Shown here piece by piece: positions 1 to 11,425 of a DNA stretch of 64,000 nt. The notes under the pieces are model-generated. The model worked only from the letters and a program-made list of their open reading frames with translations. It did no database searches and was not told the origin of the DNA. The translations under genes were made by a program, and so were the position numbers. How positions within the stretch are numbered: the stretch's first letter is position 1; each line of letters starts with the position of its first letter. Origin of the DNA: Opitutaceae bacterium (GTDB taxonomy: Bacteria > Verrucomicrobiota > Verrucomicrobiia > Opitutales > Opitutaceae); the NCBI GenBank assembly GCA_027485815.1, contig JAIXQE010000072.1:62001-126000 (forward strand), read 5' to 3'.

Positions 1-1814
<1,814 letters not shown>

Positions 1815-1919
1815 GCGGAGCGGCCGCCAAGGGCGCAAAAACCCCGGGCGGGCGCAAGGGGTTTCCCGACCGGCCACTCTCCGCTCGCGCCGGCGCCGGG
1901 GCGCGCGCAGCATTGGGGA

Positions 1920-3341
1920 ATGAAGACCGCCCTGTTTTGCCTCGGGCTCGTCCCCGCCCTGAGCGCCGCTCCCGCCCTGACCCTGTACCACCAAGGTTTC
2001 GCCGTCGTCCGCGAACGCGTGCCGCTCCGCCTCACGGCCGGCGAGACGGAGACGGCCTTCGCGGGCGTCACGGCGCAGGTCGAGCCAGACTCGGTGGTGC
2101 TGCGCGACCCGGCGGGAAAGGTCGCCTTCCGGGTGCTGGAGCAAAGCTACCGCGCTGATGTCGTCTCCCAAGCCCTGCTCCTCACGCTGCACGAGGGGCG
2201 CGAGCTCGATTTCCTGGTGCGGGACCGCGACGCGCGGGAGCTCACCGTCCGGGGTAAGGTCATCCGCGGCGGGCACCAGCCGGGGGGCGAGCCGGTCGCG
2301 CCCATCATCGAGGTCGAGGGCAAGGTGCGATTCTCCCTGCCCGGGGAACCGCTGTTCCCGCCGCTCGGCGGCGACGGCATCCTGCGGCCCACGCTCTCGT
2401 GGCGGCTCGCCTCCGCAGCGGCTGCCGACTTCGAGGCGGAGCTGGGCTACGTCACGGGCGGGCTCGGCTGGCAGGCGGCGTACAACCTCATCGCGCCCGA
2501 GCAGGGCGAACTGCTCGACCTCGTGGGCTGGGTCACGCTCTCGAACCAGAGCGGCCGGACCTTCGCGGACGCGACGGTCAAGCTGATGGCGGGCGACGTC
2601 GCCCGCGTCGTCCCCCGGGCGCCGCGGCTGAACCGCGGCCGCGAGGCGGTGATGCTCGCGATGGCGGCGGACGGTGCCGTGACGGAGAAGGCGTTCGACG
2701 AGTTCCGCCTCTACGCCCTGCCGCGGCCGGTCACGTTGCGCGATCGCGAGACGAAGCAGGTGGAGTTCCTGCGCGCGACGGGCGTTCGGGCCCCGGTGCT
2801 TTACGTCTTCGACGGGGCTCCCGGGATGGCCTTCGGCGGCGGCGCGAACCGGGACCCGGCGTTCGTCGGGTCGGGAGGCGCGAAGGTCGCCGTGTTCCGG
2901 GAATTCCGGAATTCCGAGGCGAACCGGCTCGGCGTGCCGCTGCCCAAGGGACGCCTGCGCTTCTACCGGCAGGATGCGGCGGACGGCCGCCTCGAGTTCA
3001 CCGGCGAGAACGAGCTCGACCACACGCCGCGCAACGAGCTGGTGCGCGTGCGCACCGGCGACGCATTCGACCTGGTCGGGGAACGCACCCGCACCCAGTA
3101 CAACGGGAGCAACCGCCAGGAGTTCGCGGAGGAGGACTTCGAGATCCGCCTCCGCAACCGCAAGGCGAGCCCGGTGACGATCCGGGTGGTGGAACGACTT
3201 TACCGCGGCGCCAACTGGCGGATCCCGCAGCACTCCGCCCCGTTCACCCGCCGCGACGCGCAGACGATCGAGTTCGACGTCCCCGTACCGGCGGACGGCG
3301 AGACGGTGGTGACGTACCGCGTCCGCTACGAGTGGCGCTGA
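1920..3341 (+). CDS. DUF4139 domain-containing exported protein
   Basis: A 473-residue protein with an N-terminal signal peptide (MKTALFCLGLVPALSAAPAL) followed by a beta-rich region. The C-terminal half resembles DUF4139: it has a GLGWQAAYNLI segment and ends in a GETVVTYRVRYEW-like strand. The frame is open further upstream, but the ATG at 1920 sits exactly before the signal peptide, so I chose it. Function is unknown; proteins of this type are generally predicted to be periplasmic or surface proteins. It stands alone, divergent from the helicase and convergent with RNase R, 16 bp from the latter's stop. Confidence 0.75.
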   Translation: MKTALFCLGLVPALSAAPALTLYHQGFAVVRERVPLRLTAGETETAFAGVTAQVEPDSVVLRDPAGKVAFRVLEQSYRADVVSQALLLTLHEGRELDFLVRDRDARELTVRGKVIRGGHQPGGEPVAPIIEVEGKVRFSLPGEPLFPPLGGDGILRPTLSWRLASAAAADFEAELGYVTGGLGWQAAYNLIAPEQGELLDLVGWVTLSNQSGRTFADATVKLMAGDVARVVPRAPRLNRGREAVMLAMAADGAVTEKAFDEFRLYALPRPVTLRDRETKQVEFLRATGVRAPVLYVFDGAPGMAFGGGANRDPAFVGSGGAKVAVFREFRNSEANRLGVPLPKGRLRFYRQDAADGRLEFTGENELDHTPRNELVRVRTGDAFDLVGERTRTQYNGSNRQEFAEEDFEIRLRNRKASPVTIRVVERLYRGANWRIPQHSAPFTRRDAQTIEFDVPVPADGETVVTYRVRYEWR

Positions 3342-3357
3342 ACCGCGCGGCAGCGGC

Positions 3358-5784
3358 TCAGTCCGCCGGCGCGAAGTCCACCTGGCGCCGGTAGCGGTCG
3401 ACCTTGACCACGATCACCTCGAGCCGGCCGTTGAGCCCGAGGCGGCGCCGGTGCCGGCGGCCGATGAGCGCGTCGCCCGAGGGGGAGGGCGCGTAGCGGT
3501 CGTCGCGCAGCGCCTCGAGCGGTACGAAACCGAAGGCGAGGGACTCGGTCAGCTCCACGAACAGGCCCTGCGGCCGCACGTCGGTGATGACCGCCGGGAA
3601 GCGGGTCGGCGGCCGGAGCTCCAGCTGGCGCGAGAAGAACTCCATCAGCTTCACCTTCACGCTGTCGCGCTCGGCCTCGGCGCTGTTGATCTCGGTGCGG
3701 CTCAGGTGCTCGGCGAGGCGCTCGACGCCGGGGAGGTCGTAACGGGTCGCGCGCGCCGCGCCCGCCTGACCGCTGGTCAGGTGGCGCTCCAGCACCCGGT
3801 GCACCACGAGGTCCGCGTAGCGGCGGATCGGGGAGGTGAAGTGGGTGTAGTCGCGCTTGTGCAGGCCATAGTGGCCGTCCGGCGAGTGCCGGTAGGCGGC
3901 CTTGCGCAGGCTGCGCAGGAGCTGGGTCCGGAGGGTGTGGCCCTGCGGGTGGGTCGCGAGGATCGCGAGGACGCGGCCGAGCTCGGCCCGCTCGGTGAGG
4001 TCGCCGGCCGGAATGCCGTGGTCCGCGAGGGTCGCCCGCAACTCCCCGAGGCGCGCGGGCTCGGGATCGTCGTGCACCCGGTAGAGCGAGGGCAGCTTGT
4101 GTTGGCGAGTGAGGCGGGCGACGGCCTCGTTCGCCGCCAGCATGAATTCCTCGATCAGCTGGTGGCTTTCGTCGTGCTCCACCCGCTCCAGGCGGTCGGC
4201 GTAGCCCGCGGGATCCAGCAGGATCTTGGTTTCCGGCATGTCCAGATCGAGGCTCCCGTGGGCCATCCGCTCCTCACGCAGGCGTCGCGCGAAGCCCCAC
4301 AGCCGGCGGATCCAGCTTTGGAGGTCGCGCAACTCCGCTTCCGTCAGTTCCCGCAAGGCCCGTCCGGTCGAACCGGTCTGATGCTTGGGCGGCAGCGGGA
4401 GTTCCCGGATGCGCGCGAGGTCATCCTCCTGCAGGAAGGCGAGGGCCTGGCGGTACGTCAGTCGCTTCCGGCTGCGGATCACCGTGCGGGCCGGCGCGCT
4501 CCCGCGGAGCCGTCCGCCGGCGTCGAAATCCAGCAGCACCGCCTGGCAGAGGCGGTCCTCTCCCTCGACGAGCGAGCAGAGCCCGTTCGAGATCGGTTCC
4601 GGCAACATGGGCACGACGGTGCCGACCAGGTAGGTCGAGTTGCCGCGGCGCTGGGCCTCGCGGTCGAGCGCGCCGCCGGGGGGGACGTAGTGCGAGACGT
4701 CCGCGATGTGGACGCCCACCCGCCAGCCGCCGCCGGGCAGCTCCTCGAGGGAGAGGGCGTCGTCGAAGTCCTTCGCGTCGTCGGGGTCGATCGTGAACAC
4801 GGGCCGGTCCCGGTAATCGAGCCGGCCGCGGGTGTCGCGCGCGGGGACTTTGGCGGGCAGGGCCGCGGCCTCGCGCAGCGCGTCCTCCGGGAAGCGCGGC
4901 TCCAGCTCGTAGGTCAGGAGGATCGCGCGCAATTCCGCGTCGGGCTCGTGCGTGCGCCCGAGGCGCTCCGTGACGACGCCGGGCGGCGGCAGGGAGGCGT
5001 CGGTCCAGGCGCCGAGGCGCACGGCGACCTTGTCCCCGGCGCGCGGGACCGGGTCGAGGCCGGCGCGGGCGGGGTCCGGCACGCTGATCTCACGGGTGAA
5101 GCGCGGGTCGTCGGGGGCGACGCTCCAGCCGCCGCGGAGCCGGCGGAGCTCCCCGACGACGACCTCGCGGTCGCGCTCAAGCACGTGGACGACGCGGCCG
5201 ACGCGCTCGCCGGGCCGGCGGCCCTGCCGGCCGGGATGGATCCGCACCACCACGCGGTCGCCGGGCAGCGCGACCCCGGAATCCCCCGGGGGAATCTGCA
5301 CCGCCGGCACGGGCGCCGCCCCGGCGGGCTGCTCCGGCACCGCGAAGCCGGAGCCGCCGGTGCGGAACTGGATGCGCGCCACGAGTTCACCGGGGCGGAG
5401 CCGGGGCGCGGCGGGCGCCTCCTCGCGGACGGGCGGCGCGGGCAGCTCCTCCGGCGGGACCGGGGCACGTCCCGGGCGGGGCAAGGGGAGGGGCGAGTCC
5501 GGCGGCGGCATCGTGGGTCCGCGACGCCGCGGGGTGAACACGGGGCGGGCGGTGGACGGGGGCGGCGCGGACTCGCGCGGGGCAGAGGCGGCGGGTGCGG
5601 CAGGCAGGAGCCGCGCGTCCCGGGTGCGACGCAGTTCGCCGGTCCGCGTGAGCGCGGCGACGGCCTCCGCCAACTGGGCGGGACGCACGGCGGGCTTGCC
5701 GAGCAGGCGGGCGAGCTGGGCGGGGTGGGCGGGGGCGAAGCCCGCGGAGCGGACCAAGGTGAGCAGACGTTCGCGGAGCGACAT
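3358..5784 (-). CDS. rnr: Ribonuclease R (RNB-family 3'-5' exoribonuclease)
   Basis: A processive 3'-5' exoribonuclease that degrades structured RNA in the cytoplasm. The 808 residues show the RNase R order: a winged-helix segment at about 1-60, an Ala/Pro-rich linker at about 61-128, cold-shock-like OB folds at about 130-300, the RNB catalytic domain from about 320 (IDPDDAKDFDDAL carries the metal-binding aspartates at about 333-342), and a C-terminal S1 domain from about 715. The S1 domain has a short basic insert (IGRRHRRRLGLNG). The low-complexity proline-rich linker is longer than I would expect for enterobacterial RNase R. The gene diverges from glgA with a 74-bp gap. Confidence 0.93.
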   Translation of the reverse strand: MSLRERLLTLVRSAGFAPAHPAQLARLLGKPAVRPAQLAEAVAALTRTGELRRTRDARLLPAAPAASAPRESAPPPSTARPVFTPRRRGPTMPPPDSPLPLPRPGRAPVPPEELPAPPVREEAPAAPRLRPGELVARIQFRTGGSGFAVPEQPAGAAPVPAVQIPPGDSGVALPGDRVVVRIHPGRQGRRPGERVGRVVHVLERDREVVVGELRRLRGGWSVAPDDPRFTREISVPDPARAGLDPVPRAGDKVAVRLGAWTDASLPPPGVVTERLGRTHEPDAELRAILLTYELEPRFPEDALREAAALPAKVPARDTRGRLDYRDRPVFTIDPDDAKDFDDALSLEELPGGGWRVGVHIADVSHYVPPGGALDREAQRRGNSTYLVGTVVPMLPEPISNGLCSLVEGEDRLCQAVLLDFDAGGRLRGSAPARTVIRSRKRLTYRQALAFLQEDDLARIRELPLPPKHQTGSTGRALRELTEAELRDLQSWIRRLWGFARRLREERMAHGSLDLDMPETKILLDPAGYADRLERVEHDESHQLIEEFMLAANEAVARLTRQHKLPSLYRVHDDPEPARLGELRATLADHGIPAGDLTERAELGRVLAILATHPQGHTLRTQLLRSLRKAAYRHSPDGHYGLHKRDYTHFTSPIRRYADLVVHRVLERHLTSGQAGAARATRYDLPGVERLAEHLSRTEINSAEAERDSVKVKLMEFFSRQLELRPPTRFPAVITDVRPQGLFVELTESLAFGFVPLEALRDDRYAPSPSGDALIGRRHRRRLGLNGRLEVIVVKVDRYRRQVDFAPAD

Positions 5785-5858
5785 GGAGGAGGGCCGGCCG
5801 GTCCTGAGGCCGTGCTTTGGGATTGGCGGGAGGCAACGGGCCTTCTACCCCTCAAGCG

Positions 5859-7301
5859 ATGAAAATCGTCCACGTGGCGAGCGAGCTGTTCCCGTACGTC
5901 AAGACCGGCGGCCTCGCGGACGCGGTGGGCGCGCTGGCCGGGGAACTGGCCCGGCAGGGCCACCAGGTGTCCGTCTTCCTGCCCGGTTACCGGGCGGCGG
6001 TGGAGCACGCCGACGCGGCCGGCGCCGAACGCATCCTGCGGCTCAAGGTCGAGCTCGGCCAGGACTACCTCGCCGGCGACGTTCGCGTCTTCTCCCCGCA
6101 GCCCAATCTCCGGATCCACCTCATCTGCCGGGAGGAGTTCTTCGACCGTCGCGGCGCGTACGGCAACGGCGAGCGCGACTTCGAGGACAACGCCGACCGG
6201 TTCATCTTCTTCTGCAAGGCGGTCGTCGACACCCTGCGGCTCGGGGACTTCGGGGCGGACATCGTCCACGCCCACGACTGGCAGGCCGCGCTGGTGCCGC
6301 TGCTGCTGCGCGAGGCCGAGCGGCGCCACGGGCTTACGCTCGCCCTCAAGACGGTGTTCACGGTGCATAACATCGCCTACCAGGGCCTGTTTCCGGCCCG
6401 GGTCTTCGGCCGCACCAACCTCCCGGATGAGCTCAACCAGATGGACGGGCTCGAGTACTACTCGCAGGTCAACCTCCTCAAGGGGGGCATCCTGTTCTCC
6501 GACCGCGTGACCACGGTGAGCCCCCGTTACGCCCGCGAGATCCAGACGCCGGAGTTCGGCTGCGGGCTCGACGGCGTGGTGCAGACGCGGGCCGAGGATC
6601 TCGTGGGGTTGCTCAACGGCATCGACACGGGCGTCTGGAACCCGGCCACCGATCCGCTGCTGCCGGCCCGCTACTCGGCCGGCGACCTCCGGGGCAAGGC
6701 CAAGTGCCGCGCGGAACTGCTGCGCCGCTGCGGCCTGGAGGCGGGGCCGGGCGTGCCCCTCTTCGGCGTCGTTGCCCGCCTCACCGCCCAGAAGGGCATC
6801 GATTCGATCCTCGCCAACCGCGAATTCTTCCTCGCCCACGACGTGCGCCTGATCGTGCTGGGGACGGGCGACCGCCGCCTGGAGGAGGAATTGCGGGAAC
6901 TCGTCCGCGAGCAGCCGCGCAAGGTCTTCCTCGCGGCGGCGCTCGACGAGGGGATGAGCCACCTGATCGAGGCCGGCTGCGACTTCTTCCTGATGCCGTC
7001 CGCCTTCGAGCCCTGCGGCCTCAACCAGATGTACTCCCAGGTCTACGGCACGGTGCCCGTGGTGACCCGCGTCGGCGGGCTCGCGGACACGGTCACCGAC
7101 GCGGACCAGGACCCCGCCGCGGGCACGGGCCTCGTTTGCGAGCCCAACCCGGCCAGCCTGCTCGACGCGCTGCACCGGGCCCTGGCCCTGTTCAGCGATG
7201 CGCCGCGGCACGCCGCCGTGCGGGAGCGCGGGATGCGGCGCGACTTCAGCTGGCGGACCGCCGTCGCCGCCTACGAGCGGCTCTACCAGGATGCCTTGTG
7301 A
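5859..7301 (+). CDS. glgA: Glycogen (starch) synthase, ADP-glucose type
   Basis: Transfers glucose from ADP-glucose to the non-reducing end of alpha-1,4-glucan (GT5 family). The 480 residues begin MKIVHVASELFPYVKTGG. The KTGGL motif at residues 15-19 binds the nucleotide-sugar phosphate, and the GT-B C-terminal domain has the SAFEPCGLNQ motif with the catalytic-region Glu384. The ATG at 5859 places KTGGL at the usual distance from the N terminus. No other glycogen genes are next to it, so glgB/glgC must lie elsewhere. The next gene starts 64 bp downstream on the same strand. Confidence 0.95.
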   Translation: MKIVHVASELFPYVKTGGLADAVGALAGELARQGHQVSVFLPGYRAAVEHADAAGAERILRLKVELGQDYLAGDVRVFSPQPNLRIHLICREEFFDRRGAYGNGERDFEDNADRFIFFCKAVVDTLRLGDFGADIVHAHDWQAALVPLLLREAERRHGLTLALKTVFTVHNIAYQGLFPARVFGRTNLPDELNQMDGLEYYSQVNLLKGGILFSDRVTTVSPRYAREIQTPEFGCGLDGVVQTRAEDLVGLLNGIDTGVWNPATDPLLPARYSAGDLRGKAKCRAELLRRCGLEAGPGVPLFGVVARLTAQKGIDSILANREFFLAHDVRLIVLGTGDRRLEEELRELVREQPRKVFLAAALDEGMSHLIEAGCDFFLMPSAFEPCGLNQMYSQVYGTVPVVTRVGGLADTVTDADQDPAAGTGLVCEPNPASLLDALHRALALFSDAPRHAAVRERGMRRDFSWRTAVAAYERLYQDAL

Positions 7302-7365
7302 GCGTGGCGTCGCGCCCCCGGCGTCCCCGGGGCGACTTCGGCCGTAGCAAGGGGCGTCCCTTCCC

Positions 7366-8850
7366 GTGAGCGCCTCTCCTCCCTCGATCGTCTGGTTCCG
7401 CCAAGACCTGCGCCTGCAGGACAATCCCGCCCTGCACGCGGCCCTCGAACGGGGTGGGCCCGTGCTGCCCGTCTACATCCGAGACGACGCCGGGGAGGGC
7501 GCGTGGCCGGCCGGGGGCGCCGCGCGCTGGTGGCTCCATCACGCGCTGGCCGCGCTCGACGAGTCCCTGCGCGTGCGCGGTTCGCGGTTACTGTGCTTCC
7601 GCGGCGACGCGGGACAGGTCCTGGGGGAGCTGGCGGCGCGCACCGGGGCGAAGGCGGTGTTCTGGAACCGGCGCTACGAACCGGCGGTGATCGCGCGCGA
7701 CACCCGGCTGAAGAGCGAACTGACGCTGGCGGGACTCGAGGTGCGCAGCGCCAACGCCGCGCTCCTGCACGAGCCGCACACCATCGCCAACAAGCAGGGC
7801 CGGCCCTTCCAGGTGTTCACCCCCTTCTGGCGCCATTGCCTGACCCTCCCGGTCGAGGCGCCGCTGGCGTTGCCGGCGGGACGCCCGGTGCCCGCCCCGG
7901 CGGCGTGGCCGGCGACGTCCGGGGTGGGCGACCTCGGCCTGCTCCCGCGGATCCGTTGGGATGCCGGCCTGGCGGAGACGTGGACCCCGGGGGAGGCGGG
8001 AGCGGCGCGCCGCCTGCGCCAGTTCATTGACGGCGCGATGTCCGCCTACGCCGACCGGCGCAACCTCCCGTACGAGGACGGCACCTCGATGCTTTCCCCG
8101 TGGTTGCACACCGGGGAACTGTCGCCGCGGCAGATCTGGCGCGCGGTCGAGGACGTGGGCCGGCCCGCGGGCCTGTTCCCGCCGGGCAACGGCGCGCGGG
8201 TCTTCCTGAGCGAGGTCGGCTGGCGGGAGTTCGGCCACCACCTGCTGTTCCACTTCCCCCATACCCCCGAGAAGCCGTTGCGGGAGGACTTCGAGCGCTT
8301 CCCGTGGGCCGAGGATCCGGGTGGCGTGCGGCTCGAGGCCTGGCGCCGCGGCCGTACCGGTTACCCGATCGTCGACGCCGGGATGCGCCAACTCTGGCAC
8401 ACCGGCTGGATGCACAACCGCGTCCGGATGATCGCCGCCTCCTTCCTCGTGAAGCACCTGCGCCTCAACTGGACCGCCGGGGCCGCGTGGTTCTGGGACA
8501 CGCTCGTCGACGCGGACCTCGCCAGCAACACGCTCGGCTGGCAATGGACCGCGGGCTGCGGGGCCGATGCCGCACCTTACTTCCGCGTCTTCGCGCCGGT
8601 CCTGCAGGGCCAGCGGTTCGATCCCGAGGGCACCTACGTGCGCCGCTGGGTGCCCGAGCTGGCGCGCGTGCCGGCCGCGTTCATCCACGCTCCGTGGGAG
8701 GCGCCGGCGGAGGTGCTGGCGCGGGCCGGCGTCACCCTCGGTCCTTCCGGCAACTATCCCCGGCCGATCGTCGACCACGCGCAGGCGAGGCAGGCGGCGC
8801 TCGACGCGTTCCAGGCCCTGCGCGGCGGCGAGGTCGTGGTGCGCGAATGA
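7366..8850 (+). CDS. phrB: Deoxyribodipyrimidine photo-lyase, class I (CPD photolyase)
   Basis: Light-dependent flavoenzyme that splits cyclobutane pyrimidine dimers. The 494-residue protein starts at GTG (7366): SIVWFRQDLRLQDNPAL begins the N-terminal antenna-binding Rossmann domain. The C-terminal FAD-binding domain carries the family signature GRTGYPIVDAGMRQLWHTGW, with NRVRMIAASFLVKHL and a WQWTAGCGADAAPYFRVF segment. Its stop overlaps the ATG of the next photolyase (ATGA, 8847-8850), so the two are translationally coupled. A (6-4) specificity cannot be excluded from sequence alone, but the motifs are those of the CPD/cryptochrome class I group. Confidence 0.93.
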   Translation: MSASPPSIVWFRQDLRLQDNPALHAALERGGPVLPVYIRDDAGEGAWPAGGAARWWLHHALAALDESLRVRGSRLLCFRGDAGQVLGELAARTGAKAVFWNRRYEPAVIARDTRLKSELTLAGLEVRSANAALLHEPHTIANKQGRPFQVFTPFWRHCLTLPVEAPLALPAGRPVPAPAAWPATSGVGDLGLLPRIRWDAGLAETWTPGEAGAARRLRQFIDGAMSAYADRRNLPYEDGTSMLSPWLHTGELSPRQIWRAVEDVGRPAGLFPPGNGARVFLSEVGWREFGHHLLFHFPHTPEKPLREDFERFPWAEDPGGVRLEAWRRGRTGYPIVDAGMRQLWHTGWMHNRVRMIAASFLVKHLRLNWTAGAAWFWDTLVDADLASNTLGWQWTAGCGADAAPYFRVFAPVLQGQRFDPEGTYVRRWVPELARVPAAFIHAPWEAPAEVLARAGVTLGPSGNYPRPIVDHAQARQAALDAFQALRGGEVVVRE

Positions 8851-10502
8851 GCGCCCGGCGCGAGCGCGCCCCCGGGGCTCCCGTGGAGCGCCTGATCCTG
8901 GTGCTGGGCGACCAGCTCAACGCCGACGCGGCCGCGCTGGAGGGGGCCGACCGCGCACGTGACGTCCTCTGGATGGCCGAGGTCGAGGAGGAGTCGCGCC
9001 ACGTCTGGAGCTCGCGGCCGCGCACCGCCCTGTTCCTCGCCGCGATGCGGCACTTCCGCGACGCCCGCCGGGCCGAGGGTTGGCGCGTGGAGTACACCGC
9101 GCTGGACGATCCGGCCAACACGCACTCGCTCGCGGGCGAGTTGCGCCGCGCCGTCGCCCGCCTGGCCCCGCGCGGGCTCGTGATGACCGCCGCGGGAGAC
9201 TTCCGGGTGGCGCAGGCCCTCACCGCGGCGGCCGCCGCGGCCGGGGTGCCACTCGAGGTGCGCGAGGACGGCCACTTCCTCTGCTCGACGGCCGAATTCG
9301 CGGCCCACGCGGCGGGCCGCCGGCAACTGCGGCTCGAGTTTTTCTACCGCGAACTGCGCCGCCGCCACCGGATCCTCCTCGACGAGGCCGGCGAGCCGTT
9401 GGGCGGGCAGTGGAATTTCGACCACGACAACCGCGGGAGCTTCGGGCGGGAGGGTCCGCCGCCCGACCTCCCGCCGCCCCGCCGCTTTGCGCCCGACGCC
9501 GTCACACGCGAGGTGTTGCGGCTGGTGGGGGAACGTTTTCCCGATCACCCCGGCGACCTCGCGGCCTTCGACTGGCCGGTCACGCCCGCCGAGGCGCAGC
9601 TCGCGCTGGACGATTTCATCACGCACCGGCTCCCGCAGTTTGGCCGCTTCCAGGACGCGATCTGGGTGGGGGAGCCGTGGCTCTACCACTCGCGCCTCGC
9701 GGCGGCGATGAACCTGAAGCTGCTCGACCCGCGCACGGTGATCGCGGCCGCCGAGACGGCGCATCGCGAGGGTCGGGTCGACCTGGCCTCGGCGGAGGGC
9801 TTCATCCGCCAAATCCTCGGCTGGCGCGAGTATGTCCGCGGCATCTATTGGCGGGAGATGCCCGGCTACCTCGACCGCAACGAGCTCGGTGCCACGGAGG
9901 CGTTGCCCGCGTTCTACTGGACGGGTGAGACCGGGATGGCGTGCCTGCGGGACGCGCTGGGGCAGACGCTGCGCCTGGGTTACGCGCACCACATCCAGCG
10001 CCTGATGGTCACGGGGCTCTACGCGCTGCTGCTCGGCGTCCGCCCGCGGTCCGTCCACGAGTGGTACCTCGCGGTTTACGTCGATGCGGTCGAGTGGGTC
10101 GAGGCGCCCAACACCGTCGGGATGTCGCAGTACGCCGACGGCGGGCTGATGGCGTCCAAGCCCTACGTCGCGACTGGCAAGTACATCCAGCGGATGAGCA
10201 ACGCCTGCGCCGGCTGCCGGTTCCGGCCCGACGAATCAACGGGTGAGTCGGCCTGCCCGTTCACCACCCTGTACTGGGACTTCCTGTTGCGCCATGAGCC
10301 GCTGCTCCGGCGGAACCAGCGGATGGCGCTGCAGGTGAAGAACCTGGCCCGGCTGTCCCCGGCGCAGCGCGTGGCGGTACGGGAGCGGGCCGACGCGATC
10401 CGCCGCGGCGGGGGCGAACCTCCCGGCGCGGACCAGGCGCAGCTTGGCCTCGCCGAGCCGGCGGCGCCCATCCGGCGCGTGGTCCGGACCCCTTCCAACT
10501 GA
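8847..10502 (+). CDS. FeS cluster-type cryptochrome/photolyase (FeS-BCP, PhrB/CryB-like)
   Basis: A 551-residue second photolyase of the bacterial iron-sulfur group, whose studied members repair (6-4) photoproducts. The N-terminal domain starts LILVLGDQLNADAAALEG, typical of this group and unlike class I. Four candidate cluster cysteines are present: one in GMACLRDALGQT, then the NACAGC pair, then ESACPF near the C terminus. WNFDHDNR and the MSQYADGG/SKPYVATGKYI segments also match the family. The gene is coupled by ATGA overlap to phrB upstream and by TGATG overlap to the epimerase downstream. The ATG at 8847 is fixed by the coupling and by the start of the first beta strand. Confidence 0.9.
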   Translation: MSARRERAPGAPVERLILVLGDQLNADAAALEGADRARDVLWMAEVEEESRHVWSSRPRTALFLAAMRHFRDARRAEGWRVEYTALDDPANTHSLAGELRRAVARLAPRGLVMTAAGDFRVAQALTAAAAAAGVPLEVREDGHFLCSTAEFAAHAAGRRQLRLEFFYRELRRRHRILLDEAGEPLGGQWNFDHDNRGSFGREGPPPDLPPPRRFAPDAVTREVLRLVGERFPDHPGDLAAFDWPVTPAEAQLALDDFITHRLPQFGRFQDAIWVGEPWLYHSRLAAAMNLKLLDPRTVIAAAETAHREGRVDLASAEGFIRQILGWREYVRGIYWREMPGYLDRNELGATEALPAFYWTGETGMACLRDALGQTLRLGYAHHIQRLMVTGLYALLLGVRPRSVHEWYLAVYVDAVEWVEAPNTVGMSQYADGGLMASKPYVATGKYIQRMSNACAGCRFRPDESTGESACPFTTLYWDFLLRHEPLLRRNQRMALQVKNLARLSPAQRVAVRERADAIRRGGGEPPGADQAQLGLAEPAAPIRRVVRTPSN

Positions 10503-11425
10503 TGAACACTCCACGCGTGGTCCTGCTTGCCGGTGCCTCGGGTCTGCTGGGCCGGGCCCTCGGCGCCCGCCTGAATGCGGAGGGCTGGGAGGTGCGCCGG
10601 CTGGTCCGCCGCGCCCCCGCCGCGTCCGGGGAATTCGCATGGGATCCGGCGGGGGGCCAGGTGCCCGCCGCGGCCCTCGCGGGCGCGACGGCGGTGATCA
10701 ACCTCGCCGGGGAAAACATCGCCGCGGGCCGCTGGACGGCGGCGCGGCGCCGACTGCTGCGCTCGAGCCGGATCGATCCGTCGCGCGCGCTCGCCCGGGC
10801 CATCGCCGCGATGCCGCGGCCGCCCGAGGTCTTCGCGTGCGCCTCCGCAGTCGGCTTCTACGGGGACCGGGGCGACGTGGCCGTGGCCGAGGATGCCGCC
10901 CGCGGCGAAGGGTTCCTCGCCGAGCTGACCGCGGAATGGGAGGCGGTCGGCGCGGCGGTGGAGGCCGCCGGAATACGCTGGGCCGCGCTGCGGCTCGGGG
11001 TGATCCTCAGTCCGGAGGGCGGGGCCCTGGCGCGGCTGCTGCCGGTCTTCCGGCTCGGGCTCGGCGGGCGGCTGGCCTCCGGGCGGCAATGGATGAGCTG
11101 GATTTCCCGGGAAGACGCCGCGGCGGCCTTCGTGCACGTGCTTGCCACGCCCGCCTGCCGCGGTCCGCTCAACGCGTGCTCCCCCGGGCCGGTGACCAAC
11201 GCGGATTTCACCCGCGTGCTCGGCTTCGTGCTGCGGCGCCCGGTGGTGTTTCCCGTCCCAGCCTTCGCGTTGCGGGTGGCGTTCGGCCAAATGGCGGAGG
11301 AGACGCTCCTCGCGAGCACCCGGGCGATCCCGCGCGGACTGGCGGCAACGGGCTTCCGCTTCGGGCAACCGGGGCTCGAGGCGGCGCTGCGCCACGAGCT
11401 CGGACGGCCTAGAGCCGGCTCTTGA
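10502..11425 (+). CDS. TIGR01777 family NAD(P)-binding epimerase-like protein
   Basis: A 307-residue short-chain dehydrogenase/epimerase-like protein of the TIGR01777 (YfcH/SulA-like) family. GASGLLGRAL is the nucleotide-binding glycine motif; INLAGENIAAGRW and ACASAVGFYGDRGD are family hallmarks; the C-terminal DUF1731-like part is GFRFGQPGLEAALRHEL. The substrate is unknown. It is the last gene of the photolyase operon (start codon overlaps the previous stop by one base), and family members are often found beside photolyases. Its 3' end overlaps the convergent heme-protein gene by 17 bp. Confidence 0.88.
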   Translation: MNTPRVVLLAGASGLLGRALGARLNAEGWEVRRLVRRAPAASGEFAWDPAGGQVPAAALAGATAVINLAGENIAAGRWTAARRRLLRSSRIDPSRALARAIAAMPRPPEVFACASAVGFYGDRGDVAVAEDAARGEGFLAELTAEWEAVGAAVEAAGIRWAALRLGVILSPEGGALARLLPVFRLGLGGRLASGRQWMSWISREDAAAAFVHVLATPACRGPLNACSPGPVTNADFTRVLGFVLRRPVVFPVPAFALRVAFGQMAEETLLASTRAIPRGLAATGFRFGQPGLEAALRHELGRPRAGS

